The position numbers and the translations under genes were made by a program. A stretch of DNA of 7,182 nucleotides from Albimonas sp051747505 (GTDB lineage Bacteria > Pseudomonadota > Alphaproteobacteria > Rhodobacterales > Rhodobacteraceae): NCBI GenBank assembly GCA_051747505.1, contig JBNJGE010000172.1:1-7182 (forward strand), given 5' to 3'. A model generated the notes under the pieces. That model was not told the origin of the DNA and made no database searches. It was given only the letters and a program-made list of their open reading frames with translations. Shown in pieces: positions 1-5,916 of the stretch; position 1 is the first letter of the stretch; every line of letters begins with the position of its first letter.

Positions 1-798
1 GTCGAGGTTCTCCAGCCCGTACTTCTCGGCCAGCGCGTCGTCGATCTCCGCCGCCTTGGGGGCCTTCACCTCCTTGATCGCGCACTCGAAGGTCGCCTCC
101 TTCCCGGCCAGGTGCTCGGCCTGGTAGTCCTCGGGGAAGGCGACGGTCACCTCCTTCTCCTCGCCGGCCTTCACGCCGGTCAGCTGCTCCTCGAAGCCGG
201 GAATGAACGACCCCGAGCCCAGCACCAGCGGATAGTCCTCGGCCGAGCCGCCCTCGAAGGCCTCGCCGTCGATCTTGCCCACGAAGTCGAACACGACCTG
301 GTCGCCGTCCGCGGCCGCCTCGCCCTCGGGCTTCGCCTCGAAGTCCTTGGCGCTCTCGGCCAGGTTCTCCAGCGCCTCCTGCACGGCGGAGTCCTCGACC
401 TCGGCGACCGGCTTCTCCAGCTCGATCCCGGAGAAGTCGGGCTCGGGCACCTCGGGCAGCTTGTCATAGGCCAGCTCGACCTGAAGGTCCTGGCCCTCGT
501 CGAACTCCTCGTTGGCGATCTTGACGTCCGGCTGCATGGCGGGGCGGTCGCCGGTGTCCTCGAAATGCTGGCGCACGGCGCCGTCCACGGACTCCTGGAC
601 CACCTCGCCGAGGATCGACTTGCCGAACATCTTCTTGAGCAGCGGCAGCGGCGCCTTGCCCTTGCGGAAGCCCTTCATCTGGACGTCCGCCCGCGCGGCC
701 TCCAGCTTCTCGTTCATCTTCTCTTCCAGCGCCGACGCCGGCAGCGTCAGGGAATAGGCGCGGCTGAGCCCCTCGGACTTGGTTTCGACGACCTGCAT
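1..798 (-). CDS. tig: Trigger factor, ribosome-associated chaperone and peptidyl-prolyl isomerase (3' part outside window)
   Basis: Trigger factor binds at the ribosomal exit tunnel, shields nascent chains and isomerises prolyl bonds. The first 266 codons are present, against roughly 440 in the family, and the gene continues off the left edge. The N-terminal domain carries the ribosome-docking signature GFRKGKAP at residues 43-50. A linker follows, then an FKBP-type PPIase domain from about 160 to 245, including DFVGKIDGEAFEGG and LGSGSFIPGFE. The helical C-terminal chaperone arms begin only near the window edge and are mostly missing. The start ATG (complement of 796-798) gives the expected N-terminus MQVVETKSEG and has an AGGA Shine-Dalgarno 7 nt upstream. 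The gene lies 77 nt downstream of a tRNA-Leu on the same strand. That spacer is nearly pure G and C with no clear -10 box, so transcription may come from the tRNA side (inference). The family call is secure. Confidence 0.97.
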   Translation of the reverse strand, partial: MQVVETKSEGLSRAYSLTLPASALEEKMNEKLEAARADVQMKGFRKGKAPLPLLKKMFGKSILGEVVQESVDGAVRQHFEDTGDRPAMQPDVKIANEEFDEGQDLQVELAYDKLPEVPEPDFSGIELEKPVAEVEDSAVQEALENLAESAKDFEAKPEGEAAADGDQVVFDFVGKIDGEAFEGGSAEDYPLVLGSGSFIPGFEEQLTGVKAGEEKEVTVAFPEDYQAEHLAGKEATFECAIKEVKAPKAAEIDDALAEKYGLENLD

Positions 799-875
799 TT
801 GCGTTTCCTGCTCCAGCGTCTCTTGGGCGGCGCCGCGGCCCCGGTCCGGACCCGCGGCGCGCGGGGGAGGGGGCC

Positions 876-960
876 TGGTGCGGGCGGAGGGACTTGAACC
901 CCCACGCCTTGCGGCACGAGAACCTAAATCTCGCGTGTCTACCAGTTCCACCACGCCCGC
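876..960 (-). tRNA. tRNA-Leu (anticodon UAG)
   Basis: Read on the minus strand, this folds as a class II tRNA. The 7-bp acceptor stem pairs GCGGGCG (954-960) with CGCCCGC (880-886). The discriminator A is at 879 and an encoded CCA lies at 876-878. The D-arm region contains GGTAGAC. The anticodon stem CGAGA/TCTCG encloses the loop TTTAGGT, placing anticodon TAG at complement 924-926, which reads CUA leucine codons. A long variable arm (GCC-GCAA-GGC) is typical of leucine tRNAs, and the T loop is TTCAAGT. It sits upstream of tig on the same strand. No convincing promoter hexamers were recognised in 961-1049. The spacer towards tig holds a perfect 10-bp palindrome (GGTCCGGACC, 843-852) but no T-run terminator. 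Confidence 0.96.
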
Positions 961-1049
961 GAAGGCCGGCGCCGAGCGGCCCCGGCGCGGATTCGCGCGT
1001 TAGGTAACAGCCCGCGCGCAGGGGCGCGAGTCGAAAAACGACGCCCGCC

Positions 1050-1106
1050 GCGCCGCCCCCGGCCGGGCGGGGGCGGGCGGGCGGGACGCCCGGCCGGGGG
1101 CGGCGC
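1050..1106 (-). terminator. Probable transcription terminator of the NAD(P)HX repair gene
   Basis: A perfect 20-bp inverted repeat pairs 1050-1069 with 1087-1106 around a 17-nt G-rich loop, 6 nt beyond the stop codon of the minus-strand gene ending at 1113. On that strand the stem is followed about 10 nt later by TTTTT (complement of 1035-1039), which itself sits in the small dyad GTCG-TTTTT-CGAC. The stem is extremely GC-rich and the U tract is not immediately adjacent. It is therefore a strong hairpin but an imperfect intrinsic terminator. It also insulates the tRNA-Leu gene downstream from read-through. Confidence 0.7.
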
Positions 1107-1112
1107 CCGGCC

Positions 1113-2621
1113 TCACAGGCCGAGTTCCCGGAACACCCGCGGCAGCGTCCCCGGAAGGTCCTCCGCGATCAGCCCCGGACCGAACAGCCGCGCCGCCTCG
1201 ACATGCAGCCAGGCCGCCGTCTCCGTCGCCGCGAAGGCCGGCAGCCCCCGCGCCAGCAGCCCCGCGACGATTCCGGCCAGCACGTCCCCCGCCCCCGCCG
1301 TGGCCAGCCAGGGGACCGCCCGCTCATAGGCCGCCGCATGCACCGCCGCGCGCCCCTCCGCGTCCGCGATCACGGTGTCGGCGCCCTTGACCAGCACCAC
1401 GCAGCCCGCCCGCGCCGCCGCCTCCCGCACGGCGTCGAGCTTCGAGAAGGCGGGCCCGCCCTCCGGCGTCTCCGCCAGCTTCGCCGCGATGTCGGGAAAC
1501 AGACGCCGGAACTCGCCGGGATGCGGCGTCAGCACGCAGCGCACATGCAGGTCCCCGAAAAGCGCCTCCGGCGCCCCCTCGAACAGCGTCAGCGCGTCGG
1601 CGTCCAGCACCGTGCCGCGCCGGGCGGCGAGCGCCGCGCGCACCAGGCCCCGCTCCCGCTCGCCGGTCCCCAGCCCCATGCCCAGCGCCAGCGCGGTGTA
1701 GCGCGGCTCCTCCAGCAATTCCGCCAGCGCCGCCCCGTCCGCCGCCGGGCGAAGCTGCACCGCGTCCAGCTGCGCCGCGTTCTCCAGCACGGCGGCCGGC
1801 GGGCAGACCAGCGTCACCAGCCCCGCCCCTGCGCGCAGCGCGCCATAGGCGGCCATCCGCGCCGCCCCCCCGCGCCCCACGCCGCCCGAGAGGACCAGCG
1901 CATGCCCGTGGGTGTATTTGTGCCCGCCGCCCTTGCCCGCCGCCGGCCCGGGCCGCACGACCAGCCGCGCGTCTCCCGCCTCCGCCGGCGTCTCGGGCAG
2001 CCCGATATCCACCACCTCCAGCGCCCCGCACAGCGCCGGCCCGTCCTCCAGGAAATGCCCCGGCCGCGCCCGGTGGAAGGTCACCGTCAGGTCGGCCGCG
2101 ATCACCGGCCCCAGGGGCCGCCCGCTGTCCATGCACAGCCCGCTCGGCGCGTCCACCGCCGCCCGGAAGCCCCGCGGCGCGATCTCCGCCAGCTCCGCCG
2201 GCGTCCCCTCCAGCCCCCGCGTCAGCCCCGCGCCGAAAAGCGCATCCACCACCAGATCCGCCTGCGCCATCGCCTGCGCGGCCTCCTCCAGCCGCCCGAT
2301 CTCCCCCCGCTCGCGCCAGCGCCGCGCGTTCTCCGCCGCGTCCTGCGGCAGCCTCTCGGGATCGCCCAGCGCGAACACCTCCGCGCGCCAGCCCCGCGCC
2401 GCCAGCAGCCGCGCGACGACATACCCGTCGCCCCCGTTGTTCCCCGGCCCGCACAGCACGCAGGCCCGATGCCCCCCGCGCGCCAGCTCCGGCCGCGCCC
2501 GCAGCGCCGCCTCCACCACCCCGCGCCCGGCCCGCTCCATCAGCGCGAGGCCCTCGGCCGCGCCGCTCCCGATCGCCGCCGTCTCGATCGCGCGCATCCG
2601 CGCCGCCGTCAGAAGCTCCAT
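1113..2621 (-). CDS. nnr: Bifunctional NAD(P)H-hydrate epimerase / ADP- or ATP-dependent NAD(P)H-hydrate dehydratase
   Basis: This metabolite-repair enzyme restores hydrated, inactive NADHX and NADPHX. The N-terminal YjeF_N domain interconverts the R and S epimers, and the C-terminal ribokinase-like domain dehydrates the S form using a nucleotide. The 502-residue length matches bifunctional family members. The epimerase half (about 1-215) has the GPGNNGGDGYVVAR motif at 58-71, DALFGAG near 126-132 and DAPSG at 157-161. The dehydratase half (about 230-500) has the HKYTHGHALVLSGG entry motif, GMGLG at 314-318, LTPHPGEF at 364-371, LVKGADTVIAD at 410-420 and AGAGDVLAG at 442-450, with Asp446 at the catalytic position. 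ATG at complement 2619-2621 was chosen because MELLTAARMRAIE is the usual N-terminus and a GGGAGA Shine-Dalgarno sits 8 nt upstream. A longer reading up to 2942 would run antisense into glnB and adds no conserved sequence. It is divergent from glnB. Cytoplasmic; no signal peptide. Confidence 0.96.
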   Translation of the reverse strand: MELLTAARMRAIETAAIGSGAAEGLALMERAGRGVVEAALRARPELARGGHRACVLCGPGNNGGDGYVVARLLAARGWRAEVFALGDPERLPQDAAENARRWRERGEIGRLEEAAQAMAQADLVVDALFGAGLTRGLEGTPAELAEIAPRGFRAAVDAPSGLCMDSGRPLGPVIAADLTVTFHRARPGHFLEDGPALCGALEVVDIGLPETPAEAGDARLVVRPGPAAGKGGGHKYTHGHALVLSGGVGRGGAARMAAYGALRAGAGLVTLVCPPAAVLENAAQLDAVQLRPAADGAALAELLEEPRYTALALGMGLGTGERERGLVRAALAARRGTVLDADALTLFEGAPEALFGDLHVRCVLTPHPGEFRRLFPDIAAKLAETPEGGPAFSKLDAVREAAARAGCVVLVKGADTVIADAEGRAAVHAAAYERAVPWLATAGAGDVLAGIVAGLLARGLPAFAATETAAWLHVEAARLFGPGLIAEDLPGTLPRVFRELGL

Positions 2622-2748
2622 CGGACTTTCTCCCGTTCCGCCCAATTTCGCGGCAAACTGCCCAACGCTTGTGCAAACGCTCGCGAATCGACGCCCCGCA
2701 TGCTCCCATGGCCTCGCGCGTTGTTGCATCCGGCTTCCGCGCCTGCTT

Positions 2749-2764
2749 TGGCACGCCACATGCA
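2749..2764 (+). promoter_or_regulatory. Sigma-54 (RpoN) -24/-12 promoter of glnB-glnA
   Basis: The sequence TGGCACG (2749-2755), four spacer bases and ATGCA (2760-2764) match the sigma-54 consensus TGGCACG-N4-TTGCA with one mismatch. The invariant GG (2750-2751) and GC (2762-2763) are separated by exactly 10 nt, as the family requires. The predicted transcription start is near 2775, giving a leader of about 67 nt. That leader contains a short hairpin (2777-2782 with 2788-2793). Sigma-54 promoters need an enhancer protein, here most plausibly NtrC. I looked upstream in 2622-2748 and found only a GTGCA half-site at 2671-2675 and a short GGCA-AAC-TGCC dyad at 2652-2662, not a full NtrC site. Position, orientation and the nitrogen genes downstream support the call. 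Confidence 0.72.
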
Positions 2765-2841
2765 TGAGGGGTTGCGGCGGCGGGCGTCGCCGCGGCCCAG
2801 ACATCCGGGACGAAGAGACATCCAGGGGAGCCCAGAGGTCC

Positions 2842-3180
2842 ATGAAGAAGATCGAGGCCGTCATCAAGCCGTTCAAGCTCGACGAGGTGAAGGAGGCGCT
2901 GCAGGAGATCGGCGTGCAGGGCCTGTCGGTCATCGAGGCCAAGGGCTTCGGCCGCCAGAAGGGCCATACCGAGCTCTACCGCGGCGCCGAATACGTCGTG
3001 GACTTCCTGCCCAAGATGAAGCTGGAGGTCGTGCTCGACGACGACCAGGTCGAGGCGGCGATCGAGGCCATCGTCTCCGCCGCGCGCACCGGCAAGATCG
3101 GCGACGGCAAGATCTTCGTCACCGAGGTGGAGCAGGCCATCCGCATCCGCACCGGCGAGGAGGGCCCCGACGCCCTCTGA
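2842..3180 (+). CDS. glnB: Nitrogen regulatory protein PII (GlnB)
   Basis: This 112-residue trimeric signal protein senses 2-oxoglutarate and ATP/ADP. It passes nitrogen status to the GlnD uridylyltransferase, the NtrB kinase and the GlnE adenylyltransferase. The T loop is intact, with the GFGRQKGHTELYRGAEY motif at residues 35-51 and the uridylylation target Tyr51. The B loop TGKIGDGKIFV lies at 83-93, and the C-terminal IRIRTGEE follows at 100-107. Lys3, Thr43 and Asp54 are the residues typical of GlnB rather than GlnK. Linkage to glnA, with no amtB beside it, agrees. Two weak Shine-Dalgarno options exist, AGAGG ending 3 nt before the ATG and AGGGGAG ending 11 nt before it; the N-terminus MKKIEAVIKPFKL fixes the start. 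It follows the sigma-54 element and leads into glnA 85 nt later, with only a short hairpin (3187-3201, no T tract) between them. The two are probably one operon. Confidence 0.98.
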   Translation: MKKIEAVIKPFKLDEVKEALQEIGVQGLSVIEAKGFGRQKGHTELYRGAEYVVDFLPKMKLEVVLDDDQVEAAIEAIVSAARTGKIGDGKIFVTEVEQAIRIRTGEEGPDAL

Positions 3181-3265
3181 CGCCCCCGGGCGGCGCGCCC
3201 GCCCCCGCCATAACGCCAGGACGCCCCGCCCCGCGGGCCGTCGCGACGACCAGAGAGGACCCAAG

Positions 3266-4675
3266 ATGAGCGACGCGAATTCCCTTCTCAAGCGGATGAA
3301 GGACGAGGAGATCGAGTATCTCGACATGCGCTTCGTCGATCCGCGCGGCAAGCTGCAGCACGTCACCTGCATCACCGACGCCGTGGACGAGGACTTCCTC
3401 GACGAGGGCATGATGTTCGACGGCTCCTCCATCTCCGGCTGGAAGTCGATCGACCAGTCGGACATGAAGCTGATGCCCGACCTGAACTCGGTCTATCTCG
3501 ACCCGTTCTTCGCCGAGAAGACGCTGTGCGTGCACTGCGACGTGGTCGAGCCCGACACCGGCGAGTTCTATGACCGCGACCCCCGCGCCACCGCCAAGAA
3601 GGCCGAGGCCTACCTGAAGTCCTCCGGCGTCGGCGACGACTCCTTCTGGGGCCCCGAGGCCGAGTTCTTCATCTTCGACGACGCCCGCTTCCAGGTGGAG
3701 ATGAACAAGGTCTCCTACCAGGTGGACGCCATGGACGGCGCCTGGAACTCCGACGCCGAGTACGAGATGGGCAACATGGCCCACCGCCCCGGCATCAAGG
3801 GCGGCTACTTCCCGGTGCCCCCGGTGGACGCCTCGCAGGACCTGCGCTCCGAGATGCTCTCCACCATGAAGCGCATCGGCATGAAGGTGGACAAGCACCA
3901 CCACGAGGTCGCCTCCTGCCAGCACGAGCTGGGCCTGATCTTCGGCGGGCTGACCGAGCAGGCCGACAACCTGCTCAAGTACAAGTACGTCATCCACCAG
4001 GTGGCGCACGCCTACGGCAAGACGGCGACCTTCATGCCCAAGCCCATCGCGGGCGACAACGGCACCGGCATGCACGTCAACCAGTCCATCTGGAAGGACG
4101 GCAAGCCGCTCTTCGCCGGCGACAAGTACGCCGATCTCAGCCAGGAGGCGCTGTGGTACATCGGCGGCATCCTCAAGCACGCCAAGGCGCTCAACGCCTT
4201 CACCAACCCCTCCACCAACTCCTACAAGCGCCTGATCCCGGGCTTCGAGGCGCCGGTGCTGCTGGCCTACTCGGCCCGCAACCGCTCCGCCTCCATCCGC
4301 ATCCCCTGGACGGAGAGCCCCAAGGCCAAGCGGGTCGAGACGCGCTTCCCCGACCCCTCCTGCAACCCCTACCTCGCCTTCGCCGCGCTCCTGATGGCCG
4401 GCATCGACGGCATCAAGAACAAGATCGACCCGGGCGAGGCGGCGGACAAGGACCTCTACGACCTGCCGCCCGAGGAGCTTGCGGGCATCCCCACCGTCTG
4501 CGGCAGCCTGCGCGAGGCGCTCACCTCGCTGGAGGACGACCACGAGTTCCTGCTGCAGGGCGACGTGTTCACCCGCGACCAGATCGAGGGCTACACCGAG
4601 CTGAAGTGGGAGGAGGTTTACGCCTTCGAGCACACCCCGCACCCGATCGAGTTCAAGCTCTATTACTCGCTCTGA
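3266..4675 (+). CDS. glnA: Glutamine synthetase, type I (GSI-beta)
   Basis: This enzyme makes glutamine from glutamate, ammonia and ATP as a cytoplasmic dodecamer. Its 469 residues match the family length. In order, the sequence shows the MFDGSS signature at 50-55 and metal ligands in GPEAEFF (Glu131, Glu133). The HHHEVA segment at 211-216 carries Glu214, and Glu221 follows. The ATP-site motif KPIAGDNGTGMH ends at His270, and NRSASIRIP at 339-347 binds substrate. Glu358 lies in VETRFPDP. Tyr398 in KDLYDLPPEE is the adenylylation site of the beta subtype, so activity should be controlled by GlnE under GlnB. The start is supported by AGAGAGGA ending 6 nt before the ATG. The gene is downstream of glnB and is closed by a strong hairpin. 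The enzyme looks complete, with all expected active-site motifs present. Confidence 0.99.
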   Translation: MSDANSLLKRMKDEEIEYLDMRFVDPRGKLQHVTCITDAVDEDFLDEGMMFDGSSISGWKSIDQSDMKLMPDLNSVYLDPFFAEKTLCVHCDVVEPDTGEFYDRDPRATAKKAEAYLKSSGVGDDSFWGPEAEFFIFDDARFQVEMNKVSYQVDAMDGAWNSDAEYEMGNMAHRPGIKGGYFPVPPVDASQDLRSEMLSTMKRIGMKVDKHHHEVASCQHELGLIFGGLTEQADNLLKYKYVIHQVAHAYGKTATFMPKPIAGDNGTGMHVNQSIWKDGKPLFAGDKYADLSQEALWYIGGILKHAKALNAFTNPSTNSYKRLIPGFEAPVLLAYSARNRSASIRIPWTESPKAKRVETRFPDPSCNPYLAFAALLMAGIDGIKNKIDPGEAADKDLYDLPPEELAGIPTVCGSLREALTSLEDDHEFLLQGDVFTRDQIEGYTELKWEEVYAFEHTPHPIEFKLYYSL

Positions 4676-4697
4676 TCCCTGCGGGATCGACCTTCGG

Positions 4698-4730
4698 GGG
4701 GCGGCGCCGCGGCGCCGCCCCTTTCTCGTT
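4698..4730 (+). terminator. Rho-independent terminator after glnA
   Basis: A perfect 24-nt palindrome spans 4698-4721; its arms GGGGCGGCGCC and GGCGCCGCCCC flank a minimal loop. It is followed directly by TTTCTCGTT on the plus strand, which is the layout of an intrinsic terminator. It begins 22 nt after the glnA stop. A smaller hairpin, GATCCC-TGC-GGGATC at 4674-4688, overlaps the stop codon and may protect the transcript end. No matching T tract is seen on the other strand side, so termination is expected for rightward transcripts. Confidence 0.85.
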
Positions 4731-4747
4731 CCGGGACGTGCCCTCGC

Positions 4748-4764
4748 GACAGGTGGCGCCTGTC
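4748..4764. repeat. Short inverted repeat upstream of the propeller gene
   Basis: The arms GACAGG (4748-4753) and CCTGTC (4759-4764) form a perfect 6-bp dyad separated by 5 nt. It lies about 50 nt before the start codon of the next gene and after the glnA terminator, where a promoter or operator would be expected. No convincing -35/-10 pair was recognised around it. It could be an operator, or chance in GC-rich DNA. Confidence 0.3.
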
Positions 4765-4814
4765 CCGCTCCGCCCTACATCCCTGCCCCAACGGCAACCG
4801 TGCGGAGCGATCCC

Positions 4815-5822
4815 ATGACCCTGACGCAGCGCCTCGCCCTCGCCGCCCTCCCTCTCGCCCTCATGCTGCCGCCCGCCCCGGCGCCGGCGCAGGACGGGGC
4901 CATCCCGATCGAGGAATGGGAGATCGAGGCCGGCGGCCGGCCCCGCGACCCCTACGCCTCCGGCCCGGACACGGTCTGGTTCGCGGGCCAGGCCGGCGAC
5001 TATCTCGGCCGCCTCACCCCCTCCACCGGCGAGGTCGCGATCCGCGAGCTGGAGGACGACCCAGGCCCCCACAACCTCATCGTCGGCGAGGACGGCGCCG
5101 TCTGGTACTCGGGCAACCTCGCCGGCTACATCGGCCGCTACGACCCCGCCAGCGACTCCGTCGAGCGCATCGAGATGCCCGACCCCGAGGCCGGCGACCC
5201 CCACACCCTGATCTTCGACGCCGACCGCTCGCACATCTGGTTCACCGTCCAGATCGGCAACTTCGTCGGCCGCCTGTCGCTCGCCGACCGGGCCGTGGAG
5301 CTGATCGAGATCCCCACCCCGAACGCCCGCCCCTACGGCATCCGCACCGCCCCCGACGGCACGGTCTGGGTCGCCCTGCTCGGCACGAACGCGCTCGCCT
5401 CCGTGGACCCGGAGAGCCTCGAGCTGACCACGCACCCCCTGCCCCACGCCGACGCCCGGCCCCGGCGGCTGGAGGTCACGTCCGAGGGCGTGGTCTGGTA
5501 CGCGGACTACCGCCGCGGCGCCGCCGGCTGGCACGACCCGGCCAGCGGCGAGGCCGGCGAGGTGAGCCTGCCCGGCGGCGCCGACAGCCGCCCCTACGGC
5601 ACGGCGATGGACGCCGACGACACCCTGTGGATCGTGGAAACGGGGCCGGAGCCCAACCGGATGGTCGCCGTGGACACGGCGGCGCGGGAGGTCGCCCGCG
5701 CGGCCCCGATCCCGTCGGGCGCCGGCGCGGTGCGCCACATGCATTACTTCGCGCCCGGGCGCGAGGTCTGGTTCGGCAGCGACGCCGACACCATCGGCCG
5801 GGTCCGCGCGGGCGGCTCCTGA
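4815..5822 (+). CDS. Secreted seven-bladed beta-propeller of the streptogramin (virginiamycin B) lyase family; lyase activity doubtful
   Basis: The 335-residue product has a Sec-type signal peptide: positive start MTLTQR, hydrophobic core, and probable cleavage after APA at residue 25. It is therefore expected in the periplasm or outside the cell. The rest consists of seven repeats of about 42 residues, each with a Pro-containing turn (GPHNL, DPHTL, RPYGI, RPRRL, RPYGT), a VW[FY]-type strand and an IGR-like strand; the tryptophans fall at 55, 97, 142, 185, 228, 272 and 319. This is the Vgb-type propeller. In characterised streptogramin lyases, as I recall them, activity needs a His in the sixth repeat (RPH) and Glu and His in the last (EPH). 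Here these positions read Tyr261, Val306 and His308, so only one appears kept. A binding or different lyase role is possible. ATG at 4815 has GGAG and 7 nt spacing; a GTG at 4800 would place the Shine-Dalgarno inside the gene. Confidence 0.85.
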   Translation: MTLTQRLALAALPLALMLPPAPAPAQDGAIPIEEWEIEAGGRPRDPYASGPDTVWFAGQAGDYLGRLTPSTGEVAIRELEDDPGPHNLIVGEDGAVWYSGNLAGYIGRYDPASDSVERIEMPDPEAGDPHTLIFDADRSHIWFTVQIGNFVGRLSLADRAVELIEIPTPNARPYGIRTAPDGTVWVALLGTNALASVDPESLELTTHPLPHADARPRRLEVTSEGVVWYADYRRGAAGWHDPASGEAGEVSLPGGADSRPYGTAMDADDTLWIVETGPEPNRMVAVDTAAREVARAAPIPSGAGAVRHMHYFAPGREVWFGSDADTIGRVRAGGS

Positions 5823-5826
5823 CGCC

Positions 5827-5858
5827 GCGCCTGCGCCCCGGCGGGCGCGATTCCGTTT
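5827..5858 (+). terminator. Possible weak terminator after the propeller gene
   Basis: Five nt after the stop codon an 8-bp stem can form between 5827-5834 (GCGCCTGC) and 5841-5848 (GCGGGCGC), with one G-U pair and a 6-nt loop. It is followed by GATTCCGTTT, a poor U tract. It could partly separate the propeller gene from the protease gene, or simply stabilise the mRNA end. Confidence 0.35.
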
Positions 5859-5916
5859 GCCGCGGCCGCGCCCTGAGGGCAGCCTTGCGCGGAGCGCCCC
5901 TGCCGAAGGTCCCGCC

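Noticed and set aside
112..897. Plus-strand frame of 261 codons over tig and the tRNA.
   Set aside because: It is antisense to trigger factor and runs into the tRNA-Leu; its Leu/Gly/Ala-rich sequence has no domain.
2622..2942. N-terminal extension of the nnr product by 107 residues.
   Set aside because: The added sequence is not conserved, would run antisense through the glnB start and promoter, and leaves the good Shine-Dalgarno before 2621 unexplained.
1203..3269. A 688-codon open frame on the plus strand across the nnr gene and glnB, and a 713-codon frame on the minus strand over 1324-3465.
   Set aside because: Both are low-complexity Arg/Pro/Ala/Gly-rich shadows of GC-rich genes, with no recognisable motif. 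They lie antisense to, or out of frame with, nnr, glnB and glnA, whose products are clear.
4800..4814. GTG start 15 nt upstream for the propeller gene.
   Set aside because: It would put the GGAG Shine-Dalgarno inside the coding region and add charged residues before a well-formed signal peptide.
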